Source of the DNA: Rallus limicola
Taxonomy: Eukaryota; Chordata; Aves; Gruiformes; Rallidae
Length of the DNA: 64,000 bases
Direction of reading: 5' to 3'
Assembly: GCA_022605955.1 (NCBI GenBank)
Contig: JAKCOZ010000021.1
Coordinates: forward strand, 10,956,501 to 11,020,500
Made by a program: the position numbers and the translations under genes. A model generated the notes under the pieces. That model saw nothing but the letters and a program-made list of their open reading frames with translations, was not told the origin of the DNA and made no database searches. Of the stretch, positions 10,921-23,800 are shown in pieces. Within the stretch, counting starts at the first letter, position 1. The number at the start of each line of letters is the position of its first letter.

Positions 10921-13900
10921 TCAGAGCAGTGTCACACTTGCAGCTTGGAGGTATCCTTGGAGATACTGCAACGCTTCTGCATTCAGACTAGTACTCAGCA
11001 TTGATGGAACCTTAAAACATATGATAGAGCAGAAGTGTCAATGTGTGTATACATTAAACTACTGCTATATCCTGTTAATCACTGTGTTAACATATGGTAC
11101 AAAGTCAAACAGCATCCCCAGAGCAGCAGTTTTTCACGGTGAAAGCAGTTGCTGGAATTACAATTCCTGATGTTGACACTTTTATGTACTACTAGTCTGA
11201 ATCAAATATGAAAGAATAGAAGAGAAAACCTTCTGCTATTTAAGCAGCTATTTGGATGCAGCAAAGATCAGACCTCTCAGGCAATCCTTACTTACCAAAA
11301 TCTTGAACAAAGCAAAGATACTGCAGCTTAAAATAGTTAACTGTAAACTTAACATTTTAATTTAACCTGAGTTGCCTGAAATAGTTCTTAGTACATAGAG
11401 CTGAACTGGAGACGGGTATTTGTTATATACCAGTAAGTGGATGACTAATTTTCATTTAAGAAATGGCATATTTAAGATTATTGCTAAATCAGGTAATGTG
11501 AATATACACATTACATGTGTATGGCTACTAGGGGAAACAACTTTACAAAAGTTCTATTGCACTCAAGAATAAAGAAGAGCAACACCTTGCGTTCCGGTTG
11601 TAACACAATTAGTTTTGCTGATTATCAAACATTAGCAAGAGAGACCCACTATCAGAAAGCCTGTTACTTCTCTGTAGAATTCAGCATTAGCATGCCAGGT
11701 ATAGAAGTCACCTACCCTGCCCGGGCACGCTGTGGACAGTTTGTGAAGAGACTGTGCCAGATGGATTCGAGGGTTGTTCACCATTTGACCTACAGGATCG
11801 TGTTCTTTTTTCCCAGCAAAGGCTAGCTGGGAGAATGCAGTCTGATATCCTGGAGTATCTTCGATGTCAATGAAGTGTTCTTCATCAGGGATAGTATCAT
11901 CCTCAGGCAGTTCAAAGAGGCCAATGAGGGCCTGCAGCAAAGGAGTCCTGTATGTACAGGGGAGAGGATAAAATTGGAGTGCTTAACGTACTTTATGACA
12001 GAGTGTATTTCACAAGAAGTTCCAATTAATGGCAGCCCTTTGTGACTGGAGCCTTTAGAGGTACTTTCTTAGCTAGAAACTCTAAGTGCCCAATCTGAGC
12101 TGGACTGGAAGAATTGTGGATCTGTGTGTTTTACAGGCATAATTTAGGTGCTCACTGTATAAATATGAGCAGTGATTTCACTTTTTATCAGGTTAAACTA
12201 ATGAAACCTACTTATGAAACACAATTAATTATCTTCCAGATTAAACCTTTTCTCTAAGTACATTTAAAAAAAAGAAAAAAAAATTCTAGTTCAGGGATGG
12301 AGTTATTGCCATTAAATTGAGGTTACCTGACATTCCAGACTTACTTACCATCTTCCAGATAGCTTTCCTCAAAACCTGACTGTCAATCTAAGACCTTACA
12401 GTCTCTTTGTCAGGTTATAAGTATGTTCCTGTCTCCTGACTAGCAGGCCAGTTATAAATCAAAAGTGGGCCTAACTTTTCATACAGAATAGAACCTAAAA
12501 GAAAGTAGTGTATTTTCTTAAATGCAGTACTAGCAGTGCCATCTCCATCACGAAAAACCCATCCCAGTTTGGCATCTGCTCTGAAACTGCAATTTCATTT
12601 GTTGAGAAAAGGAAGTGGTATGAAAAGTCTGTACCCTTAAGGAAGTGGTATGAAAAGCCTCATAACAACAGCTGGCCCAAAGGTATCACAACAGCATTTA
12701 TTTGAAGAATATATTTTTATGGTAGCTCCCATTTTCAAAGAAATCAGCTAGCCTCACCAACAGAGCCCTAAATGTTCTACATACCACAGCTTGGTGTACT
12801 CAGTGTCCATCATAGGAGGACATTCCGTTAATATTTTTGTAATGCCAACAGCACAGACTTTCTTTTCAACTTGTCCAGACACCTTCTGGATCTCTGGAAT
12901 AATGATTTTCTCCAAAACCATTCCAAACATCCTATTATAACATTAAAAGAAGAAGTATTAGAGAGCCTTATCAGCCTTACAGTGACAAAAGAAAACCAGA
13001 AACAATATGAAGCACTAGGAAAAACAGAAATGCAGATTATTCTTTTAAGACACTGCTCTGTTGCAGTGGATGCCTAGTAGAAATTTGAGCATACAAACTT
13101 TTCACAAAGGGAAAGGAGCAAAACATCAGTCTTTCCTTTTTATAACCTGTTCAGGAGGTTAATATGTTGAACTATCAACAAGGAACTGTGGGCAGCAAAT
13201 CAGAAAAAGAAAATTTGCTAGACAAATAAAACCACCACATCAGAATGAACATTTGTCTATTCAAATTAGCAATTAAAGCAGTTTGCAATTTTAGCTAAAG
13301 GAGTCAACTACTTTTCTACTTTACAAGACAAAAAATTATAAAGCAGTCTTAAATAAAACCAAAAAAGTCATACTAACTTTGGCTGTATGCTGTCAAATAT
13401 TTCCTGCAGAGCTAATGCCCCATATTTTATGCAGTACAAATTAATGAAGACTAGGAAACCTGGAACAAGAAAAAGGTCAAATTAAAACTCAACATCAAAA
13501 CAAAATAACAGCTTTAGGGTGAGCTGCTAAATGCATTCTAACAAGTTTTTCAAGGGGACAAACGTCAATCTATATAAATGTTGGGTTTTACTGAAGCTTG
13601 CAAAAACCTGCTGATCTTCTCACATACTGCACCACATTAAAACATGATAGTTAGATAGCTGAGACAAGGTTCAGTCCTTTCCCCACTTACAGCAGCTATG
13701 AAGCATTAGAAATAAACATTTGCAAATTTTTCTGATCAAAGACCAAAAGAACTCGATGCTTTTAGCTGAAAACTTCATGCAACTCAGTTATTCTGATCAG
13801 TTGTGAATCCCTTTGCATGGCCTTTGTACCAGAGCACAGATAGTTATATTTTATTTGTGGAAGGCCACTATAAGCAATCCTGTCATTCTTGCTCCTATCA

Positions 13901-14885
13901 GGTGGCATTAACCAGATTTTATAGGATTAAGTAATAGACATTGCACAGTTTGAGTAACAATAGTATCATTAAATTAATCAGTATGACAATCTTTCTGATA
14001 CAGCAGGAATAGCCAGACTATGGTGTTTCAACAGCTTGTCACAGCTTTATTAGTTTAACATAAAACCTAATCAATAGCTTTAATCATATTAAGGCAGATT
14101 GACACAAATGCATAGAATATTTAAGGGTAGTAACACACAACTGCTATGTAACAAAACAAGTGTGCTCAGTGTCACTGTGTTGTGAGAGAGCAATTTTCAA
14201 CTAATACCAGCAAACTTCTGGGTAATTAGGGATCTCACAGAGAGTAAGAGGAATCCACAAGTCTTTTCCCTTATTTTTAATTCCTTCAATTTTCACAAGA
14301 AGTGTCACCATGGCAACGGCCCATACGCCACCCTTGATTACACAAATAATCTGAAGCGAGTCTCTGATGTTAAGAGTCACCAGTATCCCCCCATCTGCAC
14401 AGTCACAGGACACAACAGGTTACAGATTCAGTACAGCTGCACCTTCTAAACTACCAGCATCACCAGACTGAAGCTTTTCACATAGTAAGGAACTTACTTT
14501 TAATAAATTTTGTTGTTTTGGAATTTTGAAGTCTTTGGAATAGGAGAATGAAGATCTGTTTCCTGTACTGGTCAACCGATTCCCTAGAAATGTAAAAGAA
14601 CAGTTCAGTCCATTTGTACTGGATTTTACTTCTCTCACTTCACAAAAAGTACATATAAAAGTGTTCAAATCTATTTTACTGATGTGAAGTTTTTCAGCTG
14701 TTAAACATTAACTACAGAGTGTACAAACATACCAAATAGTACAGTCTACAGAAATTAGCTCTGAATTTAGTTTCAACTCATACTCACGGAGGCATGTGCT
14801 CTATAATACTGTTGAGAAGATAGAATCCTTGATGGTCATTAGCTTTAGAGGCAATCAACTTCTGGAACACACCTAACAATCCAGG
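10921..14885 (-). CDS. CSE1L: CSE1L exons 20-25: C-terminal CAS/CSE domain (residues 728-971)
   Basis: The block covers PGLLGVFQKLIASKANDHQG (exon 20), KQIFILLFQRLQNSKTTKFI (exon 21), INLYCIKYGALALQEIFD (exon 22), PEIQKVSGQVEKKVCAVG (exon 23), FELPEDDTIPDEEHFIDIED (exon 24) and the terminal exon ending YLQGYLQAASVTLL. The last exon contributes 29 residues and the TGA at 10923-10921. The C-terminal end is nearly identical to mammals, so purifying selection is strong. Confidence 0.96.
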
Positions 14886-17800
14886 CTGTAAGCAAAGCAA
14901 ATATAAAACTCTATACAACAGTTCTTCATATGGGACCTATACATGGCCTACCGGAAAGCTGGCCTTTACCAGCTAAGACACATTCACCAAGGCAAAAGCT
15001 TTCACAACCTAAACTAGGATTCTGTATCCACAGTTAAGGACAAGGAAGACAGATGTCTATCAGGACCAAGCAATGTACCCCTGAATTAGCCTGGATCAAA
15101 TGAATACCAAAGCAAATTTAGGCATGCCTGTCTGCTTCATCAACAGCACAATCTAATCAAGTCTGACTACAGCAGAAAGAACAGAAATATGCAGAATAAA
15201 GTCCCACTAATCCTCAGATCTCCCAGCATATTGACTCTTCTCAAGACTGTTCTGAACAGAACCTCTGTGAGTTTTCCCAATACAGTGATCAGCATGAAGC
15301 AAACAAGAGGGGAACATTGTGGAAGCTTGCTTGCAAAAAAGAAGAGTGGGAATTTCCATCTTAATTGACAAGAGCACGACAATCTCCATGTCAGAAAAGC
15401 ATCCAAAAAGCCTGCATCCATAGTATTTTTTGGCTTTCCACATAAGCACCATTAATTTAAAGTATAAACCCAAATCCATCTTTTCACTGAAGGAAAAAAG
15501 CTCCTCATAATTTTTAATCTTCAATCAACATTTCTAGAGGCATACACTGTCAATAAATCAATCCAACTTACAATTTTGTCAGCAGCAGCACTTGCTATTG
15601 TATTAGCTCCCCGCTCTAAATAAGCCTGCAGGAGTCGGACCAGAGGAGGAATGTTTCCTGTCCTTTCCCACAGCACTGGCTGAAGTAGATGAGGGAACAA
15701 TGCCATGTAGGATGTTGGGATTTCATTTTTATGCATTTCTAGAAGTAGGGACATCACTTGAAACACGTATGGAATGAACTCTGGAGAAGAAACAATGACA
15801 AATTCAGCAAATACAGTCACTGTCAGTTCCTAGGAACCACACACCTATTTCATTGAATCTATAATTTTATGATATCAACACAAAGATACCAACAAATAAA
15901 ATCTTGTAGAAATGTATCACTTCCCAAATCTAATTTATTGCAAAAATTGGCAAGCATTGGGTATAGTTTCTATGTCCTCTACTTGTTAACATTTCAGAAC
16001 ACAGGAAACAAATTACTAGAAATAAGGTGATATAATTAAGAATAATAAGCAGTATTGGTAGGTATTTTAAAAATACAGTTTGCTTTAAAGTAAGTGAATA
16101 CAGTTGATGTACCCTATGGAACAACCAAGATGCTTCCCAAGTGTTTATTAGGACTGCAAACACGTCGAGTTCTCACTTGCATGTACTGTGTTAAAGAAAA
16201 ACTGCCATGAGGTAAATCACAGCAAGCAATTATAGTAGAGAGAGAGCACAAGCACTTACTGATTTTAATTTACCTTGCACATCATTCTGCAGTATCTCAG
16301 TGAAGACCATAAACAAAGCCTCTTCAAAGCTTCCAACTGCATCAGGATTTGCTTTGCATGTTATCCTTATTGACAAGCATATTGATTCAAACATGTAATG
16401 GTTAAAGTGAGGTTTGCTTGGATTCTAAAAGCAAGATATAAACAGATAAATCAGCCCAAACTTGCACCCAAATCACGTACTTAGTAAAACATTTTTTTAA
16501 TTTCAACTGAAGTCTCAAGTAGCAACTAAAAATAAGGATACTTATGACTTATTTAATAATATACTGAGATTAATTACATAGATAAAAGCAAATAGAAAAA
16601 CCTTGAAAGCATAAAGATTCATTTTTTAGAAATATTTTTAAGGCAAGAAGTCCTTTTCAGAGCCTTTACATAAGCTAGCAAGCTGTTAAAAGCAATCACA
16701 AAACAAAACCTGGAAAAAATTAAAAAAAAAAAAAATTCAATCCTGTAAGTATCTAGTCAATTCTTTACTGAACACATACTTCTACTCTGCAGCTAATTTA
16801 AACTATATGTACAAATTTTCTGAATTGTTAGTGAAGGTATTCTAGACTGTTCCCCAATGTCAATGTTCAAGAATAACTGCCCAGTCTCAACAGAAAACAA
16901 AGAATTTTACCCACCAAAAGCAGGAGGGTAATTTAATCTAATCCCACATTTCAGGGCCTAAACGTAGTATTAGTCTCAGAAGCTTCATAGACAAAGAATA
17001 AAGGATATTGTAATGGCAGCCTCTGCACAAGCAAACCTTTATACTAGAACAAACTAGTAGTACAAAGTTATTTCATACGCTGTTTCCAAATTTCAGATGA
17101 AAGCAGGGGAGATTAATTTGAAAGTATGTCCTAGAGGAAGAAAGCAATTCACTGAATGGCTCTTTGAACTCATTTTAGTCATAAAGTATCAAACAATTTG
17201 CAGTACTCTAACCAAAAATGAACAAGTTATGCATAAATCTTTAGAAAAGCTGCTCTGAAAGGTAAAAAGCGAGTATTTTGCTCAGATTGCCTGTTTCTTT
17301 ACCTTACTGACAGCCAGCAGTTTCTGTGTAAGCTGTGTGATGACAGAGGGGATGTATGGAATTATGGATTCCTGTAGCAGAGAAAAAGTCCTCATGATGG
17401 CTGCAAATAAATTGAAAGTATTATCTTCTGGAGACAAACATACACTTCTGTCATCCATCATATGCCTAAATCCTTTACCTTTTACAATTAAATTGGATCC
17501 TGAGGAATTAGGTACAGTAAGAGAGAGCACCTGCTGCAGAGGCAATCAATCTATAGCATGACAAAGGATAAAGGGAGGCCTCATTATTCCTATTCTACAG
17601 ACAGAGCACAGAAGATTAAGCAACTTTGCAAAGACCATCATTTATCTTGGGCAAGTCTCAAATCTTGGGGTACTTTTAGCCACAGCCCACTCAGATCTAC
17701 TGACACTGCTCAGGTAACTGCCCTGACCACAAAGACAAGCATGAGAGGAATAATTTCTCACAATACCATTATGTCTGGTGCTTCTCTTTGGTACCATCAA

Positions 17801-20800
17801 GCCAAAGATGACTTGCTATAGCTGATAAATAACTGCAGGCTGTGCATACCTCTTTAGTATGTTTGCATAAATTAAGTTTTTCAAATAAAAATTCACTGGC
17901 CTGTAACTCTAAGCCTTTACCTCAAGTTAACAAAGTTACTTTTATATTGCAGGACTTGAAGCATTTACCTTTCATAATGTATTCGTTTTCAGACGAGCCA
18001 GGAAGAGTCAGTGCTTTAAAAAGGTTTGTTAATAGCACTTCTACAAACGGGGCCAATTCTGCAGCTGTAATGCTGTCAAGGACAACACAGGTCTTTAAGG
18101 ATGACAGATATTCACAAACATCAAGTGTTTTATGATACTGTAATACTAAGAAAGAAAACGTCCCCTATAGATATTTCTCATCCTTAATGACAAAACCCAT
18201 GGTAGCAATACATTTTTCTCTGCTTGAAAACTTACAGGGTAGTATTATTTGTTCCCCTCATGGTAAACAGTCTTTCAAGAGCGTGGGCTGCGTATGTGTG
18301 GACCACAATACTTTCTGCTTGAAGATGATTGATTAGGAGAGGAATAGATAGCAACAGTTGTTCTTTAGGTACCTACAAAAACATAGCAGTATGTTATACG
18401 TGTTACACAAAATGCAGATGGTTCAACACTAGATCACAACCACCCTGAGCTCATTAGCTACCATCTGAAAGCTTGGCAGAGGCAGAAGGTTCCTCCAGTT
18501 GCTAAATCACACCTTGACAACCAAAAGGTACCTATTTCTGTCACTGCCTGTATACTTCCCCCAAACATCAGTCTCACATTTGATTGTAAGTGCACATATT
18601 CCTAAAGTAGGTTTCTTTTTCAATTTTTCTATGTTTTAACAGACAATTAAAAAATATAAAATTAAAAAAAATATCACATATATGTCATAAGAGATTAATA
18701 AAAGTAATCTCAAACTTAGAATTAATGCTCAACATCTTTTCTTATTGCTTCACACAAATTAGAAAAGGTAAAGGACAAAGTTGCTGTACTCAACAACTAC
18801 AGCAATGATATGAGCAATCAAGTGCTTCACTTGAAAAAGTCTGAGCGTGTCACAGAACTATGCATATGGATAGCACACAGGCTTCATGTTAATTGGATAT
18901 TTATAGCAATATCATCTTACTTTCAAAACTAAAAATTCATCATGAAGTGTTATATATGACTATCAAACACCTGTTAAGTTAACATATGGCCAAATAAGAT
19001 AAATTAGGCTTGGCAAGTATAAAGTAACAAACTGCAATGTTTTTACCATAAGAGAAGAACTTACTTGGTTTCTAAAAATCATGATATATTTGATGCCATC
19101 TGCTTTTAGCACAGGGAATTCATTCACTGCAATAGAAAAATATGTAAATTTTGCTGATACTTTTTACATAAATGAGTTTACTGAACGTATACTATATATA
19201 GAGGTGACATGAAGTCATGATTTCTCTCCTCCAAAATAATACACACAGTGTTTTTCTGTGTTGCTTAGTTTATGCATTTCTGCACTGGAACTGTTGGACT
19301 GAGTACCAGTTTTAGCTACAAATCCCACCCCAGCACCATTAAGCGTACAGTCCAACTCTTTCACGTGAAATTTCCTCTTCAAGCTCTGATTACATATTCC
19401 ATTTCAACCCACTATGTTCCAAATGTAGGATTACTGCTGAAGCATGAAATAAATTGTGCCTTAAATCTAGATATCCATAATCTTATCAACATGGGCTGAT
19501 AAAGGCTACAACCTAGTCTTTATTATTTTAACTTCTCAGGGTTTTCTACGCCATAGAAATTTGCAATTAAGGTCTCAAATACAGAAATCAAATTACTTTG
19601 ATTCAACAAGTTTAAGCATGCAGCTGATAGCAACCATGTGTGTACATGCTCTGATCTGGCAGATCACATGTGGTAATCTACCTTTGTTTAAAAGCTCATT
19701 CACTGCTGGCCAAACAAATGTGAATTACTTCCTGTGTTTCAGCCGTTAAGTCTTCTGCCTCAGAGATTACGCTAATACACAAGTGCTTGAACCTTAAACA
19801 ATGGTCACTGTCAAGGCTGTAGATATATCACAAGAAAGGCTGGATCAAGATTAACTTACCACTAGCAGACTTTAAATCAGGTTGAATGTGATTCACAAAG
19901 AACTCTGTCAGATTAACAAGTTCATTAGCTTGTGTTATTCCGTGCTAGAAAGACAAAAACCAAACCAGCTCTGGTGTTATATGGTGACATTCAGCAAGTT
20001 TTCTTACTAATTTTTACATGCTTTTAATAAAAGGAATCTAAAGCATGCATGCACATGATGGAATTGTTCAAACTCCGTTAGCAAGGAGAGTCTAGGTCTC
20101 ACCTGTAGCACTACTGAGGTTCCAAGCTACAGTTGTGACTTGAGAAATAGTAGCATGTAACAAAGTAATAATCATCCACAATTTTAGATAGAAAGTATCT
20201 GCCTCTTACTAACTTCATACCTTTTTTTTTTTTGCTATAGGCCTTTTTACAAGGAAAAGTTTGGGACTCAAACTACCATTCTGAACTAGAGCAGCAAAAG
20301 AACCATGGCTTAGTTTTCTCATACGAAAAACACAATTACTTTTTAAAGCAAGTGTCCTAAGTGATGTTATCCTGTATTTGCCAACAAACAGCCCAGAAAA
20401 AGATAGATGTACAACTTTGAAGTCTTCTAATTGCTCAAGACTCTGGTTCACATCCCACACCACCACTATTAGCAATTGCTGTGTGGTAGTATACAACTAG
20501 AGTTTTGGAAAAAGACTGAGAGTCTTCAGCAATATTGCACAGAGATGCTGTACAACATGTTTTACTATGTTTGCCTCAAATCCATCTTGTAAAGCCACTG
20601 AGATTTGAACTGTAATAATATTTGCTAGTAAATTAAAATATCTTCTGTGGGATATTTGATACAATGCTACTGTTCCCAAACAGAGTTTAGCTCAGATACA
20701 GGTTTTTGGTGCATCCAGCCTATTAGTTGCCTTCTCCCAGACAAGTAGTGAGATCCAATTCCAGCCATTGTTAGCACTTCCAAATCCTACACACTCAAGT

Positions 20801-23800
20801 AACAGGAAACATTGGGAAATATGAGACAGGAACCTAAGAGTCACTTACGATTCTTTCTGGTTTGCTTAGTGCTTTGGATCATCTTCTGTAAAGCTAAATT
20901 TGGCCTTCCATGGGTACTGAGCTACTCTGCAAACATTTAAAAGCTCGGAGGGTCTAGAACTGAGCTCATCTTGTCTCTTCCCATGGTTGATTCACACATG
21001 CTAATAAGTCCTGTGCAATGGTCACAAATGGGTGTTGACTTTTCCCCATTGGACAACTGGATACCTCCAAATTACCAACTGTGATAGGATTATAGGGCAA
21101 CTTTCAACCTCACCAACACTAAACTACTACAAATACACTTACTCCCATTCTGAAGCAGCATAAAATACACATTATAATATTTGAATACACAATGAATAGA
21201 ATGTGAAAGTACCTTCTGTGTTTGAGCTTTGGATGCCAGAGACGTAACAAGGTAAATAGCTGCATCTTTGTGCTTCCAGTTAACAGATGGATTCTTTGCA
21301 TATTCTTGCAGCATAGAATTAACATATCCAGAAAAAATCCCTGTCACAGGTCCTTCAAAAAATTTGCACAAGCCTCTGACTAGGTCACAAGCTGCTCTGC
21401 GCCTGGTGTCGATGTCTGCATAAGAACCAAAGATGCTTTGGATATGAGAAAGTAGACAGCTTTTCATGTTAATAAACATAGTAACAATATTTTAATAATA
21501 TACAGCTTCTCAAGTTACAGCCACACTCTGTTTTAATTTTTGCAATCCTCCACACTGATGCTTAAGAAAACTTCTATGTCTTTTACTTACTGCCACAATA
21601 GGGACTATCTGTAAAACAAGGACAGGAAAGGACCCCTACCAACACTGCATGCCTTCTCACAACTCCTGCTGCCCTCTGAAGTGGTTCCAGTAAGCATGCA
21701 GGGGGAGGCTTCTTACTCTGTTGACAATTAGACACCCAAATCTGGTTGGGATGGAGTTAATTTTCTTCATAGCAGCCCATATGGTGCTGTGTTTTGTACT
21801 GGTGACTAAAACTGTTGATAACACCCAGTGTTTTGGCTGCTGCTGAAGAGTGCTTGCATGGTGTCAAGACTTTCTCTTTTTGCTTCCCAGCAAGTAGGGT
21901 GGGGGTGGGGAAGAAGCTGTGAGGGGAGACAACCTGGATAGCTGATCCAAGCTGATCAAAGGGATATTCCATGAAATATAACATCATGCTTAGCAAGAAA
22001 TAAAACAGGGGGAGAGGGTTTTTGGTGAAGTAGCCATTGCCCAGGGACAGGCTGAGCATCAGTCTACTTGTGGGAGGTGGCAAGTCATTGACCTCCCTCC
22101 TGCCCCCGCCTTCTCTTTTCTTCCTCTTCCTTTCACTTAAACTGTCTTTATCTATAAGTCTTCTCACTTTTACTCTTCCTATTTTTTCCCTTATTCCACT
22201 GCAGCAGGATGGGGAGTGAGCTGCTCTGTGGTGCTTAGCTGCTGGCCCACCACACTGAATCAGTAAATTTTTGTCAAAACAAAATGAAAAAACCTGTAAA
22301 AATTCCTTGTTTCAAGAAAGGGGAAAAGAAACTCAGCCAGCCATTAATACAATATACTAACAGAAGCAACAGAAGGAAAACAAAGCAAGTCAATTTAAAT
22401 GCAATAAACTACATTTCTGAAGAACACAACTACTTCTTGCCTCAATTCTCACAGAAATAAAAAGTACCTAACAAGTAAAAAGCTTCACAAATACCTAAAA
22501 CGTAGCCCCATTCTAGATAAGAATGACAAAAACATTTGCTTGAAAAAAGTTCAAAAACATTTTCATTCAATTTCTGTCCTCCACTGAAATAGATTTACTG
22601 TAGCTTGTGAAGTGTCATTAATCTAAAAGTGGCAGCCAGTAAACAATTAGTGGCACAGAACAGTATACACAAACCTGTCATACAGATTGAGATATGGTTC
22701 AGTTGTTCTCTGAACTTGCTGAAGACCAGTGAGCTACCATCAGAAAATCAAGTAGCTCTGTCAGCACAGCGCTGGTTTTCAGGACTGTTACTGTATTGGT
22801 TTGAACACAGTGCCAGCATACAAGGGCTGGCTGCTGTCCAGCTGGCTTCATCACAGATTTGTATGCAACACCAGTCAGAATTTCAGTTTCAACATGACAG
22901 ACTACTAAATACAGGCACAGTCTCTCCGTGTTATTTAAAACTCTACAGAGAGGAACTAAATAACACAACCGTGGCCACTATTCAGCATTGACTTACAGGC
23001 TATATTTGCTGAACTGAGAATGTGTGCAGTGCAGGAGACATACCAATCTAATTAAGGAACAGACCCTATAAAAACAGTTCAAAACAAAAAGACACTGTGA
23101 TGGGCACATCATGCCAGTAAACTTGATAAAAAACTGGATAAAATCTCTTGGGCAGGGGGTGGGGAGACACCTTCCCAATTTACAAGTAAGTTATACAAGC
23201 TCTGTAAATTGCTTCAGCTCTTTAGAGCTATATTTAAAGACAAGTATTCTTAGTATAAATCTGTGGATTACCAGATCCTTCCAAATCCCTTCTTATATAT
23301 TCTTCAGAATTATCTTCAAATGCTTCTTCATCAGCCGCTGCAAATACAAAATAGACAGAAGTTGAAATACTGCAGTCTCTGCTTTTTATGATAAAAAAGG
23401 TGTATTATCAACTTGCTATTCCCCTCCCAAGTACTTTTCTGCAACATTAACAAACATTAATCAGAAATATCCAGCCAGACTAGCTTGTTTAGCTTGCCAC
23501 TTCCCCACAAATTAGTTTTTCATACTCATGATTTGACGTATTTCTGATTGAAAAAAAAATAAGAAAAAAAAAAGATAGGACATGTTCAATACTAAGTGTC
23601 TTTAAAGAGGCTTCCAGAGTCATAGACTTACAACAGAGAAGCTTCTTATCGCTGCAATATATCTTTCCTGCATTTTAGATACCAGGATCAATACGAGCCC
23701 ATCAAAACTTGGAGAAATGCCCATTAAAATTTAGTAGGCCTCCTACCCATGCCTATTGAATTACTTCTTGAATGACTGCTGCTCACTTTAATCCTGAAAA

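Noticed and set aside
15207..15524. 105-codon minus-strand frame just left of CSE1L exon 19
   Set aside because: Lies wholly in intron 19, has no homology that I recognise and lacks splice context; taken as a chance frame.
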